A stretch of DNA of 5,889 nucleotides from Betaproteobacteria bacterium (GTDB lineage: Bacteria; Pseudomonadota; Gammaproteobacteria; Burkholderiales; Burkholderiaceae_C): positions 1-5,889 of the forward strand of contig RFSP01000125.1 of the NCBI GenBank assembly GCA_009923895.1. The letters run 5' to 3'. A model generated the notes under the pieces. The model had not been told where the DNA came from and did no database searches. It worked only from the letters and a program-made list of their open reading frames with translations. This document shows, one piece after another, positions 5,399-5,889 of this stretch; position 1 is the stretch's first letter, and each line of letters starts with the position of its first letter. The position numbers and the translations under genes are program-made.

Positions 5399-5889
5399 TC
5401 ACTCTTTAAGCGAGGAGGCGGGCGTGGGGCTGGCGGCCAGGGCCTGCAAGCCCGCCACCACACGGGTCTGGTACGACAAAAAAGCCACCAACTGCGCCAG
5501 AGCCACGATGGCAGCGTCGCTCAAGCCGGCCGTCTTCAAGGACTGCAAGGCCTCGCGATCACCGCGTCGGGGCTCCAAGGTGAGCGTTTGGGACCAGACC
5601 TGCATGGCCGACGAGGCCGGGCTCGCGGGATCGGCTGCTCGAGCCGGCTGGGCCAACAGGGCCCGGTAGTGTTGGGCCAAGGTGGGGGCTTGACTGGCCT
5701 CGCACACCTGCACCGCCACCCGCAGCCGGTCAGACACCGACAAGCCCTCCACCGGGTCGAACAGCAAAGCATCGTGGCTGGATTGGGTGTGCTCGATCGC
5801 GGTGGCTCTAAAGCGCCGGGCTTGATACAGACGATCGCCTGCATGGAGGCCTGCCGCTTGGTCGATCACATCCCGTGCAGGGGAGGTTG
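5399..5889 (-). CDS. CMD-domain protein, Avi_7170-type, 5' end cut by window edge
   Basis: Carboxymuconolactone decarboxylase-like protein of unknown reaction, partner of the next gene. A GTG at 5869 could start a 156-residue product, but the frame stays open to the right edge, adding residues TSPARD before VIDQAAG. Family members, as I recall them, have a 'DVID.LAG' motif a few residues after the start, so the true start is probably just outside the window and the gene is listed as partial. Visible parts are a helical N-terminal half with SDRLRVAVQVCEA, a middle linker rich in Ala/Pro (about residues 75-87 from the GTG), and a C-terminal CMD-like segment (LQSLKTAGLSDAAIVALAQLVAFLSYQTRVVAGLQAL). 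There is only one Cys in the visible protein and no CxxC, so it is unlikely to be a redox catalyst by itself. It ends 4 bases before the AhpD-like gene. The family name is from memory; a related two-CMD-domain protein is the alternative. Confidence 0.75.
   Translation of the reverse strand, partial: TSPARDVIDQAAGLHAGDRLYQARRFRATAIEHTQSSHDALLFDPVEGLSVSDRLRVAVQVCEASQAPTLAQHYRALLAQPARAADPASPASSAMQVWSQTLTLEPRRGDREALQSLKTAGLSDAAIVALAQLVAFLSYQTRVVAGLQALAASPTPASSLKE

Overview
This is a GC-rich window in which every real gene lies on the minus strand, so the genes are described in transcription order from the right edge to the left. Protein styles, GC content and the S41-protease/MoeB neighbour pair suggest a betaproteobacterium, most likely Burkholderiales and Comamonadaceae-like. 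This placement is an inference from pattern recognition, not a database result.

Right block (about 4807-5889): two adjacent genes of the AhpD / carboxymuconolactone decarboxylase (CMD) superfamily, 4 bases apart. The first is a CMD-domain protein resembling the Avi_7170 family. It is cut by the window edge and lacks the redox CxxC. The second resembles the Avi_7169 peroxidase-related family and has the complete Glu-x11-Cys-x2-Cys-x3-His motif of AhpD. They probably continue an operon that begins outside the window.

Boundary (4696-4806): a 111-base gap holding a good Shine-Dalgarno sequence and a possible -10 box. It probably starts a new transcription unit.

Left block (60-4695): four tightly packed genes. 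A periplasmic carboxyl-terminal processing protease (S41, CtpA type) is followed after 9 bases by a MoeB/ThiF-type E1-like adenylyltransferase with a GTG start. Next come an arginase and a glycerol kinase, each joined to the gene before it by a 4-base ATGA stop/start overlap with no visible Shine-Dalgarno, so translation is probably coupled. The four genes serve different processes: envelope proteolysis, sulfur-carrier activation for molybdopterin or thiamine-type cofactors, arginine breakdown and glycerol entry. They look like a co-transcribed housekeeping set, not one pathway.

Left edge (1-59): a short interspersed palindromic repeat just downstream of glycerol kinase, starting with a perfect 18-base palindrome that sits exactly at the window edge.

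I see no RNA genes, CRISPR array, insertion sequence, phage gene or defence system. The window is mostly ordinary chromosome. The points worth a second look are the glycerol kinase with altered regulatory positions, the unusual arginase GGDHC motif, the coupled ATGA junctions, the CMD/AhpD pair with one apparently non-catalytic member, and the edge repeat.
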